A DNA stretch of 64,000 bases from Bizionia myxarmorum (GCF_008086205.1 NZ_VSKK01000001.1:1178001-1242000); one strand, 5' to 3'. Counted from the first letter of the stretch, positions 1 through 9,742 are shown. Translations and numbers: made by a program. Notes: generated by a model from the letters alone, not told the origin.

Positions 1-765
1 CAGAAAAATAAGCAACGTGCTATTAAAATTGGAACTATAGCTAGAAAAGTAGAGCCATCTGAACAAACAGTAAATAATGTGTTTAGAGATGCTTCTAACT
101 TTGAAATAGGTTTAGAGAAAAAAGATTTTATTGCATTAGCGAAAGAGAAAGATCTTGAAACACGTCCAGTAAATACCATTAAAGTATTAGATGAAAATAT
201 CCCAGGTTTAGGAAATCAACGTGCTATTACGCGTTGGGCTTTTGAAAGTGGAACGGATATAGGCGATTATAAGCGTTTTAATGTACCAGGCGGTTATGCT
301 ATTGTACAGTTAACGTCTAAAAATAAAGCAGGAATGATGAAATCAGAAGATGCATCAGTAACAGCTTTGCCAGCAATTCGTAAACAAAAGAAAGCAGAAC
401 AAATTAAGAGTAGAATTTCTGCTACAACATTAGAAGCTGTTGCTTCTGCTGAAAATACATCAGTGCGTTCTGCATTAGCAATTAATATGAAAAACCCGAC
501 TATTTCAGGTGCAGGAAACGAACCAAAAGTGGTTGGTTATGCTTTTGGAATGAAAGAAGGTCAAACCTCAAAATTAATTGAAGGAGAAAAAGGAGTTTAT
601 ATGATTCTTGTAGAAAAGGTTACGCCTGCTGCAGAATTAGATAACTACCAAGGTGTCGCAAATCAAGTGCAGTCAACTAAAGCTAGTGCCGTAAATACTA
701 ATTTGTATCCAGCCTTAAAAGAGGTTGCTAAAATTGAAGATAACCGCGCAAATACTGTTCAATAA
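1..765 (+). CDS. Peptidyl-prolyl isomerase, PpiD/SurA type (3' part only)
   Basis: The frame is open from the first base, so the gene begins before the window; 254 residues of its C-terminal part are visible. The text resembles the region after the parvulin domain of flavobacterial PpiD-like proteins, which are inner-membrane-anchored periplasmic foldases helping outer-membrane and secreted proteins to fold. The visible part holds repeated 'GYAFGMKEGQTSKLIEGEKGVYMI'-like wording (a degenerate parvulin-like segment around residues 175-205) and a charged, helical C-terminus. No signal sequence or membrane helix can be seen because the N-terminus is missing. A terminator hairpin follows at 792. 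Family assignment is by recognition of sequence style, and the exact subfamily is uncertain. Confidence 0.75.
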   Translation, partial: QKNKQRAIKIGTIARKVEPSEQTVNNVFRDASNFEIGLEKKDFIALAKEKDLETRPVNTIKVLDENIPGLGNQRAITRWAFESGTDIGDYKRFNVPGGYAIVQLTSKNKAGMMKSEDASVTALPAIRKQKKAEQIKSRISATTLEAVASAENTSVRSALAINMKNPTISGAGNEPKVVGYAFGMKEGQTSKLIEGEKGVYMILVEKVTPAAELDNYQGVANQVQSTKASAVNTNLYPALKEVAKIEDNRANTVQ

Positions 766-791
766 TTTAGTTAGTACTTAAATTATTTTAG

Positions 792-822
792 AAAGGCTTT
801 ACCAATGTGTAAGGCCTTTTTT
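792..822 (+). terminator. Rho-independent terminator after ppiD-like gene
   Basis: AAAGGCTTTAC and GTAAGGCCTTT form an 11-bp stem (one G-U pair) with a six-base loop, followed by a short T run. It lies between two convergent genes. Confidence 0.8.
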
Positions 823-825
823 ATT

Positions 826-1728
826 TTATAGAATTAAATCTTGGTATCGTAAAATAGTATGAAATCCTTTAGCTTTAAAATAAGCTGTTGGATTTTCTGA
901 AGAAGACGCTAATATAAAATCACCACCCCAAGCGCCAAGGCTTTTTAGTTCTCCATTAAAATCGGGAAACAAACGGGATTTGACAGTTGGCTGATTAATG
1001 AGTTTTGAAATAATAGACTCATGCTGGATAATTAACGAATTGAAATCTGATAATTCCTTGCAAATAATAATTTGCTCTGTTATTTCACTAATTTCTGAAA
1101 GCGCTAGCGTATTTGTTTTGGACGTTTTTCTATAACTCGCAATCCCATCTCGGCTATTCTGCTTTTGATTTAAATAAACAAAATAGAGATTGTCTTTAAA
1201 AACAGGATTAAAATGAATAGGCTGGATATGTCGCTTTTCATTTATTAACTGATAGGTAATAGCCGTATTGTGTTTTGCACAAGCCATATCATAACCGCTG
1301 CCACCAAATGTTTTGTCTAATAACTGATACGGATCTATTTTTGCCCAATCGGCAATATTGTTTAAAAGCGTAGAAGAAGAACCCAAACCCCAATCTTTAG
1401 GAAATGTTAAGCGACTTTCTATGTCATAACCGGAATTTAAAAATTCTGGATTTAAGTGTTTCGCAGTTTCCAGAATTTGAATTAAACGTTCGGAAATAGG
1501 ATTGTTTTGCAACGCGCTAATTATAGTGCCTTCAGAAATGGTAAAAGTGTCTTCAAACCAAATGGAACCTTTTTCACCCGTGCTTTTCCAAAGAATGCTT
1601 TTGGAGTCTGTTGCTTTTACATCTAAAAATTGCCCGTATTTAGTGGGTACAGCCAAAGCTTTGGCGCCATCCAAAACCACATATTCTCCTGTGAGCAGTA
1701 ATTTACCATTGCTATAAAAGCTTTCCAT
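826..1728 (-). CDS. GYDIA-family GHMP kinase, probable mevalonate-pathway kinase
   Basis: A GHMP-superfamily small-molecule kinase, about 300 residues. It shows the N-terminal family motif 'NGKLLLTGEYVVLDGA', the ATP-binding loop GLGSSS (about residues 114-119) and GYDMA (about 145-149), the motif that names the GYDIA family. It starts about 40 bp after the HMG-CoA reductase gene on the same strand, so it likely phosphorylates mevalonate or phosphomevalonate in isoprenoid synthesis; the exact substrate is inferred from context only. The frame extends upstream to 1800, overlapping the reductase by 32 bp, but the extra 24 residues are not family-like, so the ATG at 1728 is chosen. It is cytoplasmic, with no membrane segments. 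Confidence 0.85.
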   Translation of the reverse strand: MESFYSNGKLLLTGEYVVLDGAKALAVPTKYGQFLDVKATDSKSILWKSTGEKGSIWFEDTFTISEGTIISALQNNPISERLIQILETAKHLNPEFLNSGYDIESRLTFPKDWGLGSSSTLLNNIADWAKIDPYQLLDKTFGGSGYDMACAKHNTAITYQLINEKRHIQPIHFNPVFKDNLYFVYLNQKQNSRDGIASYRKTSKTNTLALSEISEITEQIIICKELSDFNSLIIQHESIISKLINQPTVKSRLFPDFNGELKSLGAWGGDFILASSSENPTAYFKAKGFHTILRYQDLIL

Positions 1729-1768
1729 GTTTAGATGCGTATTTTCTGAAGTGATATTTAATTTTTTT

Positions 1769-3085
1769 TTATTGACGAATGGCTTCAATAGCTTCCACAA
1801 CCGCTCTATGGGTTACCACATGCGTTTTAAAATGATGGATTATAGCTATCTTTTCTTTGTCTGTGGCATTAAATTGATTTAAAATATTCATTAAATGCAT
1901 TTTCATATGACCTTCTTGAATGCCCGTTGTAGTCAATGAACGTAGCGCTGCAAAGTTTTGTGCTAATCCAGCAACGGCAACTATTTCCATCAATTCTTTA
2001 GCAGATGGATTGTGTAATAATTCCATAGCAAATTTCACTAAAGGATGCAATCCTGTTAAACCGCCAACGGTTCCCAACGCTAAAGGAATTTCCATCCAAA
2101 AGGTAAATAGTCCGTTTTCTACTTTGGCATGCGTTAAACTGCGATATTGGCCATCTCGAGAAGCATAGGCATGAACGCCAGCTTCTACAGCACGAAAATC
2201 ATTACCTGTAGCTAAAACAACAGCATCAATACCATTCATGATACCTTTATTATGAGTCACGGCGCGAAAAGGTTCTATTTCGGCAATATTTACGGCTTGC
2301 ACAAATTTTTGAGCAAAGGCCTCGGGATCTATATTTTTAGAATCGGATAATTCTTTGACAGGACAAGAAACTTCCGCGCGAACGATACAATTTGGAACAT
2401 AATTAGATAAAATGCTCATTACAATTTCTATCTGTTTTTCGGCTTCGGAGAAATTTTCAAAAAGCATCGCTTCTCGCTTAAAAGTCGTTGCAAATTGCTC
2501 CAAACACGAGTTGATAAAATTGGCGCCCATGGCATCCAACGTTTCAAAAGTGGCGTGTAATTGGTAATATCCATCTAAATCTTTTGTTTTATTACGCAGT
2601 TCAATATCTAGAATACCGCCGCCGCGTTTTTCCATGTTTTCTGTAATGGATTTGGCATCTGCAAATAATTTTGGTTTTACTGTATCAAAAAATTGCTTTA
2701 ATGTTTCGGCATTACCATGAAACATAAAATGTACCTGACCAATTTTGGTAGTCGATAAAACTTCGGCTTTAAAACCGCCGCGATCCAACCAAAATTTAGC
2801 CGCTTTACTGGCGGCTGCAACTACAGAACTTTCTTCAATAGCCATGGGAATGGTATGCAGTTTTCCATTAATTAGAAAATTAGGAGCTACACCAAATGGT
2901 AAATAATAATTGGTAATGGTGTTTTCAATAAATTCATCATGAAGCTGTTGCAACTTGCTGTCTGAATTCCAATATTGTTTTAAGGTGTTTTTGGCGTCTT
3001 CTTGGTTGGTGAAATAAGTCGTCACAATCCAATCGATTTTCTCTGATTTCGATAATTTTGAAAAGCCTGATATAGATGTATTCAT
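1769..3085 (-). CDS. Hydroxymethylglutaryl-CoA reductase, class II
   Basis: This 438-residue enzyme reduces HMG-CoA to mevalonate, the committed step of the mevalonate route to isoprenoids. Visible class II features are IEES (catalytic Glu about 84-85), DAMGAN (184-189), the catalytic Lys in HNKGIMNG (280), Asp in LATGND (296) and the C-terminal His in EGHMKMH (393). Length matches bacterial degradative-type reductases, but the gene pairs with a GHMP kinase, which points to a biosynthetic role. It is the first gene of the minus-strand pair and a candidate promoter lies just upstream. All catalytic residues appear intact. Confidence 0.95.
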   Translation of the reverse strand: MNTSISGFSKLSKSEKIDWIVTTYFTNQEDAKNTLKQYWNSDSKLQQLHDEFIENTITNYYLPFGVAPNFLINGKLHTIPMAIEESSVVAAASKAAKFWLDRGGFKAEVLSTTKIGQVHFMFHGNAETLKQFFDTVKPKLFADAKSITENMEKRGGGILDIELRNKTKDLDGYYQLHATFETLDAMGANFINSCLEQFATTFKREAMLFENFSEAEKQIEIVMSILSNYVPNCIVRAEVSCPVKELSDSKNIDPEAFAQKFVQAVNIAEIEPFRAVTHNKGIMNGIDAVVLATGNDFRAVEAGVHAYASRDGQYRSLTHAKVENGLFTFWMEIPLALGTVGGLTGLHPLVKFAMELLHNPSAKELMEIVAVAGLAQNFAALRSLTTTGIQEGHMKMHLMNILNQFNATDKEKIAIIHHFKTHVVTHRAVVEAIEAIRQ

Positions 3086-3104
3086 TCGGGTTTTGTTGAA
3101 AATG

Positions 3105-3136
3105 TAAAGATACTATTAATGTATGAGTTCTGTAAA
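3105..3136 (-). promoter_or_regulatory. Candidate promoter of HMG-CoA reductase operon
   Basis: On the minus strand TATCTTTA (3105-3112) matches the Bacteroidetes -7 element TAnnTTTG except for the last base, with a weak TTTAC-type -33 element 19 bp upstream. The motif sits about 20 bp before the start codon. Confidence 0.35.
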
Positions 3137-3222
3137 CAATGGGTATTTAAGTGTTAATAAATACGGTTTTTACCTTATTTTTTAGTAAACTTGACATATT
3201 TTTATTCTTAATATTATTTTTA

Positions 3223-5415
3223 ATGAAATTCACAAAACAACTTCTGTTAGTTTGCTTTATTACAAGCCTTGCTTCAACGGCTCAAAATACTAAAATTTCA
3301 CTTGAAGACATTTGGTCAGGCACTTTTAGAACACAAGGCATGGACGCTTTACATTCTATGAACAATGGTCAGCAATATTCAGTGCTAAATTTTGATAGAG
3401 CTGCTGGTTCAACAACTATTGACGTTTACGATTACAAAACCTTAAATAAGGTGTCAACATTGGTAAATTCTAGTAATTTGGAAGCTATTAAATACTTTTC
3501 AGATTACACGTTTAGCGATGATGAAAGTCAGATACTTTTAGCAACTGACGTGGAATCTATTTTTAGACGTTCTTCTTTAGGTATGTATTATATATATGAT
3601 ACCAAAACCAAGCAAGTAACTCTGGTGGCTGCAGAAAAAATTCAAGAGCCTACTTTCTCGCCAGACGGTGCTAAATTAGCCTACGGTTATAATAATAATT
3701 TGTTTGTAAAAGATTTAAAAACGGGAAACACGCAACAGATAACCTTTGATGGTGAAAAAAATAAAATAATTAACGGTATTACGGATTGGGTTTACGAGGA
3801 GGAATTTGGTTTCGTTCGTGCCTTTGAATGGAATGCTGCCAGTAATAAAATTGCCTTTATTCGTTTTGATGAAGCAAACGTTCCAGAATTTTCTATGGAT
3901 GTTTATGGCAAGGATTTATACCAAACCCAAAACGTGTTTAAATATCCAAAAGCAGGTGAGCCAAATGCTATTGTGTCTTTGCATATTTATGATGTGAATG
4001 CAGATGAATTAAAAGATGTTAAGGTAAGTAAGACTTATAGTGATTTTTATATTCCAAGAATAGAATGGACCAATAAAGCTGATATTTTAAGTGCGCAATA
4101 TATGAACAGACATCAAGATGAATTGGATGTATGGTTTGTAAATGCCCAAACAAATACGACAGAATTGATTTTGGAAGAACATGATAATGCCTATGTTGAT
4201 GTTACGGAAAACTTAACTTTTTTAGAAGACCACAGCTTTATTTGGACCAGTGAAAAAGATGGGTATAATCATATTTATCATTATGATGAAACAGGGAAAT
4301 TGATTAACCAAATAACGAAAGGTAATTGGGAAGTTACTAATTATTACGGTTATGATGCGAAACATAAAACTATATTCTACCAGTCTACAGAAAATGGTTC
4401 TATCAATCGCGATGTGTATTCAATTAAATTAAATGGTCGCGATAAAATGCGTTTGTCAACCAATGAAGGAACTAATAGTGCTTCTTTTAGTGCAGATTTT
4501 TCTTATTTCATTAATACTTTCTCAAGTGCTTCCAAGGCGCCTGTTTACACTTTAAATAATGCGAAAAACGGAAAAGAAATTAAATTAATTAAGGACAATA
4601 CAGCTCTAGAAAACAAACTGAAAGACTATGTTATGTCGGAAAAAGAATTTTCTACTATCGCCATTAATGGCAACGATTTAAATATGTGGATGATTAAACC
4701 AGCTAATTTTGATCCTTCTAAATCCTATCCTTTATTTATGTTTCAATATTCAGGTCCAGGATCACAAAGTGTTTCGAACACTTGGAATAGTGCAAACGAC
4801 TATTGGTATCAATTTTTAGCCCAAAAGGGATATATTATTGCTTGTGTGGATGGTCGTGGAACTGGGTATAAAGGTGCTGAATTTAAGAAAGTAACTCAAA
4901 AAGAACTCGGAAAATTCGAAGTGGAAGATCAAATAGATGCCGCTAAAAAATTAGGAGCTGAATCTTATATTGATGCATCTCGTATAGGAATCTGGGGTTG
5001 GAGCTATGGTGGCTTTATGAGTAGTAACGCTTTGTTTAAAGGAAATGATGTTTTTAAAATGGCTATTGCTGTGGCACCTGTTACAAGCTGGCGTTTTTAC
5101 GATTCTATTTATACAGAACGTTATATGACAACGCCTCAAGAAAATCCAAGTGGTTATGATGAAAATTCACCAATCAATCACGTTGATAAATTAAAAGGCG
5201 ATTTCTTATTAATCCACGGAACGGGTGATGATAACGTACATGTTCAAAACACCATGCGTATGGTGGAAGCATTAATTCAAGCGGATAAGCAATTTGAATG
5301 GATGATTTATCCAGATAAAAACCACGGAATTTACGGCGGAAATACACGTTTACATTTATATAAAAAGATGACTAATTTTATTGACAAAACTTTAGGCGAT
5401 AAAATAAGCGAGTAA
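3223..5415 (+). CDS. Secreted dipeptidyl peptidase IV, S9B family
   Basis: A 730-residue serine peptidase with a signal peptide (about residues 1-20, ending ...TAQ), an N-terminal beta-propeller domain (DPP IV N-terminal region, about 40-480) and an alpha/beta-hydrolase peptidase domain. The catalytic Ser is in GWSYGG (594), the Asp in GTGDDNVH (669/670) and the His in NHGIYGG (701). It likely removes X-Pro or X-Ala dipeptides in the periplasm or outside the cell. The frame is open from 3151, but the extra hydrophobic 24 residues precede a second, normal signal peptide, so the ATG at 3223 is chosen. Two di/tripeptide transporters follow at once, which fits dipeptide release followed by uptake. 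Confidence 0.92.
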   Translation: MKFTKQLLLVCFITSLASTAQNTKISLEDIWSGTFRTQGMDALHSMNNGQQYSVLNFDRAAGSTTIDVYDYKTLNKVSTLVNSSNLEAIKYFSDYTFSDDESQILLATDVESIFRRSSLGMYYIYDTKTKQVTLVAAEKIQEPTFSPDGAKLAYGYNNNLFVKDLKTGNTQQITFDGEKNKIINGITDWVYEEEFGFVRAFEWNAASNKIAFIRFDEANVPEFSMDVYGKDLYQTQNVFKYPKAGEPNAIVSLHIYDVNADELKDVKVSKTYSDFYIPRIEWTNKADILSAQYMNRHQDELDVWFVNAQTNTTELILEEHDNAYVDVTENLTFLEDHSFIWTSEKDGYNHIYHYDETGKLINQITKGNWEVTNYYGYDAKHKTIFYQSTENGSINRDVYSIKLNGRDKMRLSTNEGTNSASFSADFSYFINTFSSASKAPVYTLNNAKNGKEIKLIKDNTALENKLKDYVMSEKEFSTIAINGNDLNMWMIKPANFDPSKSYPLFMFQYSGPGSQSVSNTWNSANDYWYQFLAQKGYIIACVDGRGTGYKGAEFKKVTQKELGKFEVEDQIDAAKKLGAESYIDASRIGIWGWSYGGFMSSNALFKGNDVFKMAIAVAPVTSWRFYDSIYTERYMTTPQENPSGYDENSPINHVDKLKGDFLLIHGTGDDNVHVQNTMRMVEALIQADKQFEWMIYPDKNHGIYGGNTRLHLYKKMTNFIDKTLGDKISE

Positions 5416-5478
5416 AATTATAAGTAACTTCGGCTTAATATTTAAATAACTAACAACTACTAACTAATAGATACAATT

Positions 5479-7308
5479 ATGGCAAATACGACTCAGGTGA
5501 TACATAGAAAAGAACTTTTTGGACATCCAGTAGGTCTTTTTATCCTGTTTTTCACAGAAATGTGGGAGCGTTTTTCTTATTATGGAATGCGTGGTATTTT
5601 GGTTTTATATATGGCAGCTTCGGCTACAGCTATAGATCCAGGATTAGGCTGGTCCAATAAAGACGCGCTTTGGCTATATGGTTGGTATACTATGTTAGTG
5701 TATGTGGCCTCTATTCCTGGAGGTTGGATTGCCGATAAGTTTTTAGGACAAAAGAAAACTGTAATGGTAGGTGGTGCTTTACTATGTGTTGGTCATGGTA
5801 TTTTGGCAATCCCGCAAAGTTGGGCCTTTTTCACGGGTCTTTCTTTAATTATTTTAGGGGTAGGAGGACTAAAGCCAAATATTTCAACTATGGTTGGTGG
5901 TTTGTATCATGAAGGCGATATTCGTCGGGATAGTGGTTTTACCATTTTCTATATTGGTATTAACATTGGAGCGTTTTTAGCAAGTATAACAGTTGGATTA
6001 GTAGCTTATTACTACGGATGGCATTACGGATTTGGTTTAGCAGGTATTGGTATGTTAGTTGGTCAGGCCGTATTTATTTGGGGACAGAAATTCTTAAAAG
6101 GTGTTGGTGAATTTACCGGTGGAAGTGAAGCTACAGAAGCCGAGCGTTTAGCAGCTAAACGACCTTTAAATAAAATTGAAAAAGATCGTGTTATTGTTCT
6201 ATTAATATCTTTCTTAATTGTAGTGGTATTCTGGGGTGCTTTTGAGCAAGCCGGCGGATTAATGAATCTTTACACAGATGCCAAAGTCGATAGAAATATT
6301 GGATTAAGTTGGTTACAAGAAATTCCAGCAGCCGTATTCCAATCGCTTAACGCGGGTTATATTATCATTTTTGGGACCATTGTAGGTGGTTTCTGGATTT
6401 GGTGGAAAAAGAAAGGGAAAGAATCATCTTCCATTTTCAAAATGGCTATTGGTACTATTATCATGGGACTTGGTTATGTGTTTATGATGTTTGCATCACA
6501 AGAAGCAAGTGCTGAAACGTTTGGTAAAGCAGCCATGTATTGGATTTTCTTGGCCTATTTATTCCATACTATTGGAGAGCTATGTACATCACCAGTATCC
6601 TTATCATTTATTACCAAATTGGCACCATTAAAATACGCATCTATTATGATGGGTGTTTATTTTGCAGCCACTGGTTTTGGAAACAAGTTAGCTGGAACTA
6701 TTGGTGAATCTTCCCAATTAGAATCTTTTACAGGAGAAATGATTGTTAGTAAACAAGACGTTTTGCCGTTTATTTCTAAAGACTCTATGAAAGTGAAAAA
6801 CCTTAAGAATGAGGTGGTAAAGATTTATGATTATCCAATAAATGAAGATAAAAATTTTAGCATCAGGTCTAAAGTTTATCCAGAAAATGGTCAAGTGATT
6901 TTCAAAGATTATACGTCTTTAAAAGATTTAAACGGGTTGTTTAATATGTCTGATGGAGATGATTCCAACACTAAAAAATTACTTCAAGATTTAATTGAAA
7001 ATAATGTTACGGCTTCTAATCCTTATCATGCGAAACTGGTATTTGAAAAAGATATGGATAAGGCGCAAATTTCAGAAAATAAGGGAGATGGTAAAGATTA
7101 CGGTGTGTCTTTTGTTTTAGAAGAAGAACAAAGTGAGCAAGAGTTTGCAACGTTTATGTGGTTAACTATATTTACAGTCGCATTCGGACTATTGTTGTTA
7201 TTATTCTTGAAGAAATTGAAGAAATTAACACATGGTGCCGAAGATAATGAGCGCGAAATTGGAGACGAAAATGAAGGCTATGAAGTAGCAGAACCTACCA
7301 ACAATTAA
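5479..7308 (+). CDS. POT-family proton-dependent peptide transporter (copy 1)
   Basis: A 609-residue inner-membrane di/tripeptide:proton symporter of the PTR2/POT family. It shows the first-helix motif 'FFTEMWERFSYYGMR' (with the ExxERF core), GGWIADKFLGQKK and the 'FYIGINIGAF' signature. The family core of about 450 residues is expanded by a hydrophilic block at about 415-556, between the penultimate and last helices, and by an acidic C-terminal tail. It follows the peptidase gene by 63 bp and precedes a second POT gene by 11 bp, probably in one operon. The topology of the large insert is inferred. Confidence 0.93.
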   Translation: MANTTQVIHRKELFGHPVGLFILFFTEMWERFSYYGMRGILVLYMAASATAIDPGLGWSNKDALWLYGWYTMLVYVASIPGGWIADKFLGQKKTVMVGGALLCVGHGILAIPQSWAFFTGLSLIILGVGGLKPNISTMVGGLYHEGDIRRDSGFTIFYIGINIGAFLASITVGLVAYYYGWHYGFGLAGIGMLVGQAVFIWGQKFLKGVGEFTGGSEATEAERLAAKRPLNKIEKDRVIVLLISFLIVVVFWGAFEQAGGLMNLYTDAKVDRNIGLSWLQEIPAAVFQSLNAGYIIIFGTIVGGFWIWWKKKGKESSSIFKMAIGTIIMGLGYVFMMFASQEASAETFGKAAMYWIFLAYLFHTIGELCTSPVSLSFITKLAPLKYASIMMGVYFAATGFGNKLAGTIGESSQLESFTGEMIVSKQDVLPFISKDSMKVKNLKNEVVKIYDYPINEDKNFSIRSKVYPENGQVIFKDYTSLKDLNGLFNMSDGDDSNTKKLLQDLIENNVTASNPYHAKLVFEKDMDKAQISENKGDGKDYGVSFVLEEEQSEQEFATFMWLTIFTVAFGLLLLLFLKKLKKLTHGAEDNEREIGDENEGYEVAEPTNN

Positions 7309-7319
7309 ACATAACGTAT

Positions 7320-9107
7320 ATGAATACTGACATTGAAAATTTATTTAAGGATACAGTAATTGGCCACCCAGCTGGATTATTTGTCATCTTCTTTACTGAA
7401 ATGTGGGAGCGTTTTTCATTCTATGGAATGCGAATTCTTTTAATTTTATTTTTAACGGCACCTTTAGTAGGTGGCAATGCAGGTTGGGGATGGACAAGCG
7501 AAAATGCCTTATCTCTAATCGGTACATATGGTTCACTATTATACCTTACGCCAATTCTTGGCGGATGGATTGCAGATAATTATACGGGATATCGCGTAGC
7601 TGTAGTAATAGGTTGCTTACTTATGACTTTAGGTCACGCTGCTATGGCTTTTGAAACTACAAACACTTTTTACATAGGCTTAGGTCTTCTAATAATAGGT
7701 ACTGGTTTTTTTAAGCCCAATATGACGTCTATGATTTCTGATATGTACAAAGGTAAGGAGTCCAAAAAAGATGGCGCCTATACTATCTATTACATGGGTG
7801 TTAATGCTGGTGCTTTCTTCGGAATGATGCTTTGTGGTTATTTAGCAGAAAACTACGGTTGGAGCTATGGGTTTGGTTTAGCTGGAATATTCATGCTATT
7901 AGGTTTAATTCAATTTTGGTTAGCAAAAGATCTTTTTGGAAAAATTGGTGGAAAGCCATCTGGAGTTCATGAAGTAGAGTTGCCTCAAAATATTAATGAG
8001 GAAAGTCCAAAGGAACACGATACGTCTGCAGTTGCTAAAGAAAAACTGAATCCATTTACAATGTTTGATAAAGTGTTAATCCTTTTATCTTCTGTGGGAG
8101 GATTATTGTACTTATTTAATGATCCACTAGAAAAAATTGAGAATACCAATTTACTACCTTTTACAGTAGGTAATATGAGTGGTTCCAATTTTGTGGTACT
8201 TTCAGCATTAATTTTATTTCTAATTTTATTAGTTACTAGAATTTCACGCTATTTGCCAATCGTGAGAGATCGTATTATTGCGGTTTCTATATTTGGAGTT
8301 TTCACCGTATTTTTCTTTGCATTCTTTGAACAGGCATTAGGATCTATGACCTTATTTGCAAGAGACTATACGGATAGAAGTTTAGTTGGTAATTCTGCCA
8401 TGATATTCAAAATTGTTGATTTGCTGTTAACAACGGTTCCATTAATGATTATTACTTGGGTACTGATTCTTTTAGCTAAAAAAACATATAAAAAAATAGG
8501 CTTGTCTAACGTTTTTCTAGCTATTTCATTTATAGGTTTATGGATTTTGGTAATTTTCAGATTGATCGATAAATTTTCACAGGATGGAAACGAGGTGGAC
8601 GCTTCTTGGTTTGGGATTCTGAATTCATTCTTTATAATAACATTGGCGCCTCTGTTTTCGAAATGGTGGGAAAGTAAATACAATCCAAGTGCCGCCATGA
8701 AATATGGTATTGGTTTAATTTTATTAGGATTAGGTTTTGCGTTTTTATCATATGGTACTGGCGATGTACCTCAAGGAGCCAAAACAGCCTCTGTAAGCAT
8801 GATATTTCTAATTGTAGCATTCCTATTCCATACTATGGGAGAATTGTGCATTTCACCTGTAGGATTGTCCTATTTAAGTAAATTGGTTCCTGGTAGAATG
8901 ATTGGTTTTATGTTTGGAATTTGGTATTTGGCTATCGCTATTGGCCAAAAAGCTGCGGGAAAAATGGGAGGAATGATTGACTCTATAAGCGAGCAATACT
9001 CTTTAAGTATTTTCTTTTTAATATTTACTTTAGTTCCTTTAGGAGTGGGTGTCATTTCCATGCTTCTTAACCCATTGCTTAAAAAATTAATGCACGGTGT
9101 GCGTTAA
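7320..9107 (+). CDS. POT-family proton-dependent peptide transporter (copy 2)
   Basis: A 595-residue paralogue of the upstream gene, with the same 'FFTEMWERFSFYGMR' first-helix motif, GGWIADNYTG and 'YYMGVNAGAFFG' signature. It lacks the large insert near the C-terminus seen in copy 1; instead it has a hydrophilic loop at about 205-245 between the two six-helix halves and extra helices in the middle. It should import di- and tripeptides with protons across the inner membrane. It starts 11 bp after copy 1 and ends at a strong terminator, so peptidase and both transporters likely share regulation. Confidence 0.93.
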   Translation: MNTDIENLFKDTVIGHPAGLFVIFFTEMWERFSFYGMRILLILFLTAPLVGGNAGWGWTSENALSLIGTYGSLLYLTPILGGWIADNYTGYRVAVVIGCLLMTLGHAAMAFETTNTFYIGLGLLIIGTGFFKPNMTSMISDMYKGKESKKDGAYTIYYMGVNAGAFFGMMLCGYLAENYGWSYGFGLAGIFMLLGLIQFWLAKDLFGKIGGKPSGVHEVELPQNINEESPKEHDTSAVAKEKLNPFTMFDKVLILLSSVGGLLYLFNDPLEKIENTNLLPFTVGNMSGSNFVVLSALILFLILLVTRISRYLPIVRDRIIAVSIFGVFTVFFFAFFEQALGSMTLFARDYTDRSLVGNSAMIFKIVDLLLTTVPLMIITWVLILLAKKTYKKIGLSNVFLAISFIGLWILVIFRLIDKFSQDGNEVDASWFGILNSFFIITLAPLFSKWWESKYNPSAAMKYGIGLILLGLGFAFLSYGTGDVPQGAKTASVSMIFLIVAFLFHTMGELCISPVGLSYLSKLVPGRMIGFMFGIWYLAIAIGQKAAGKMGGMIDSISEQYSLSIFFLIFTLVPLGVGVISMLLNPLLKKLMHGVR

Positions 9108-9132
9108 TTGATAAAATTGTTAAAATTGATAT

Positions 9133-9159
9133 AAAACGCGCCCTTTTGGCGCGTTTTTT
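9133..9159 (+). terminator. Rho-independent terminator after POT genes
   Basis: A perfect 10-bp stem (AAAACGCGCC / GGCGCGTTTT) with a five-base loop, running into six Ts. Confidence 0.92.
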
Positions 9160-9193
9160 GTAAGTTCGAAACCTATATAACAACAAAGACAAC

Positions 9194-9742
9194 ATGAGAA
9201 AAATATATATCACTTTAATGCTAGTCGTTGGTTTTTCCGCCGTAGGAATAGCACAAGAAATTAATTGGTTAACTTTGGAGGAAGCCGTTAAACTTCAAAA
9301 GAAAAATCCTAAAAAGATTATGATGGATATGTACACCAATTGGTGTGGTCCTTGTAAAATGCTTGATAAAAACACCTTTCAAAATAAAGATGTTGCTGAT
9401 TATGTAAATAAATATTTTTATGCTGTAAAGTTTAATGCAGAAGGTAATGACGTAGTAAATTTTAATGGGAAAACATATACGAATCCTAATTATAATCCCG
9501 CCAAAGCGAATAATCGAAACTCTGGGCATGAATTAGCGCGTTATTTTAGTGTTCGCTCTTATCCAACAATTATTTATTTAGCGGAAGATGGAAGTTTGTT
9601 GGCGCCTGTAATTGGTTACCAAACGCCACAGCAATTGGAACTGTACCTAAAGTTATTTAAAAATAATGATCATGCAGCTTTCAAAACGCAGCAAGATTTT
9701 CAAGCTTATGCCCAAGCTTTTAAACCCGAATTTAAAAACTAG
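9194..9742 (+). CDS. Periplasmic thioredoxin-family protein
   Basis: A 182-residue protein with a signal peptide (about 1-20, ending GIAQ) and a thioredoxin fold carrying the redox motif WCGPCK (Cys51, Cys54). The arrangement, including 'DMYTNWCGPCK' and the later 'VRSYPTIIYL' with the cis-proline, resembles DUF255/thioredoxin_7-type proteins that act as periplasmic thiol-disulfide reductants. The partner protein is unknown. It stands alone between a terminator and the convergent comEC gene, so it probably has its own promoter. Confidence 0.88.
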   Translation: MRKIYITLMLVVGFSAVGIAQEINWLTLEEAVKLQKKNPKKIMMDMYTNWCGPCKMLDKNTFQNKDVADYVNKYFYAVKFNAEGNDVVNFNGKTYTNPNYNPAKANNRNSGHELARYFSVRSYPTIIYLAEDGSLLAPVIGYQTPQQLELYLKLFKNNDHAAFKTQQDFQAYAQAFKPEFKN

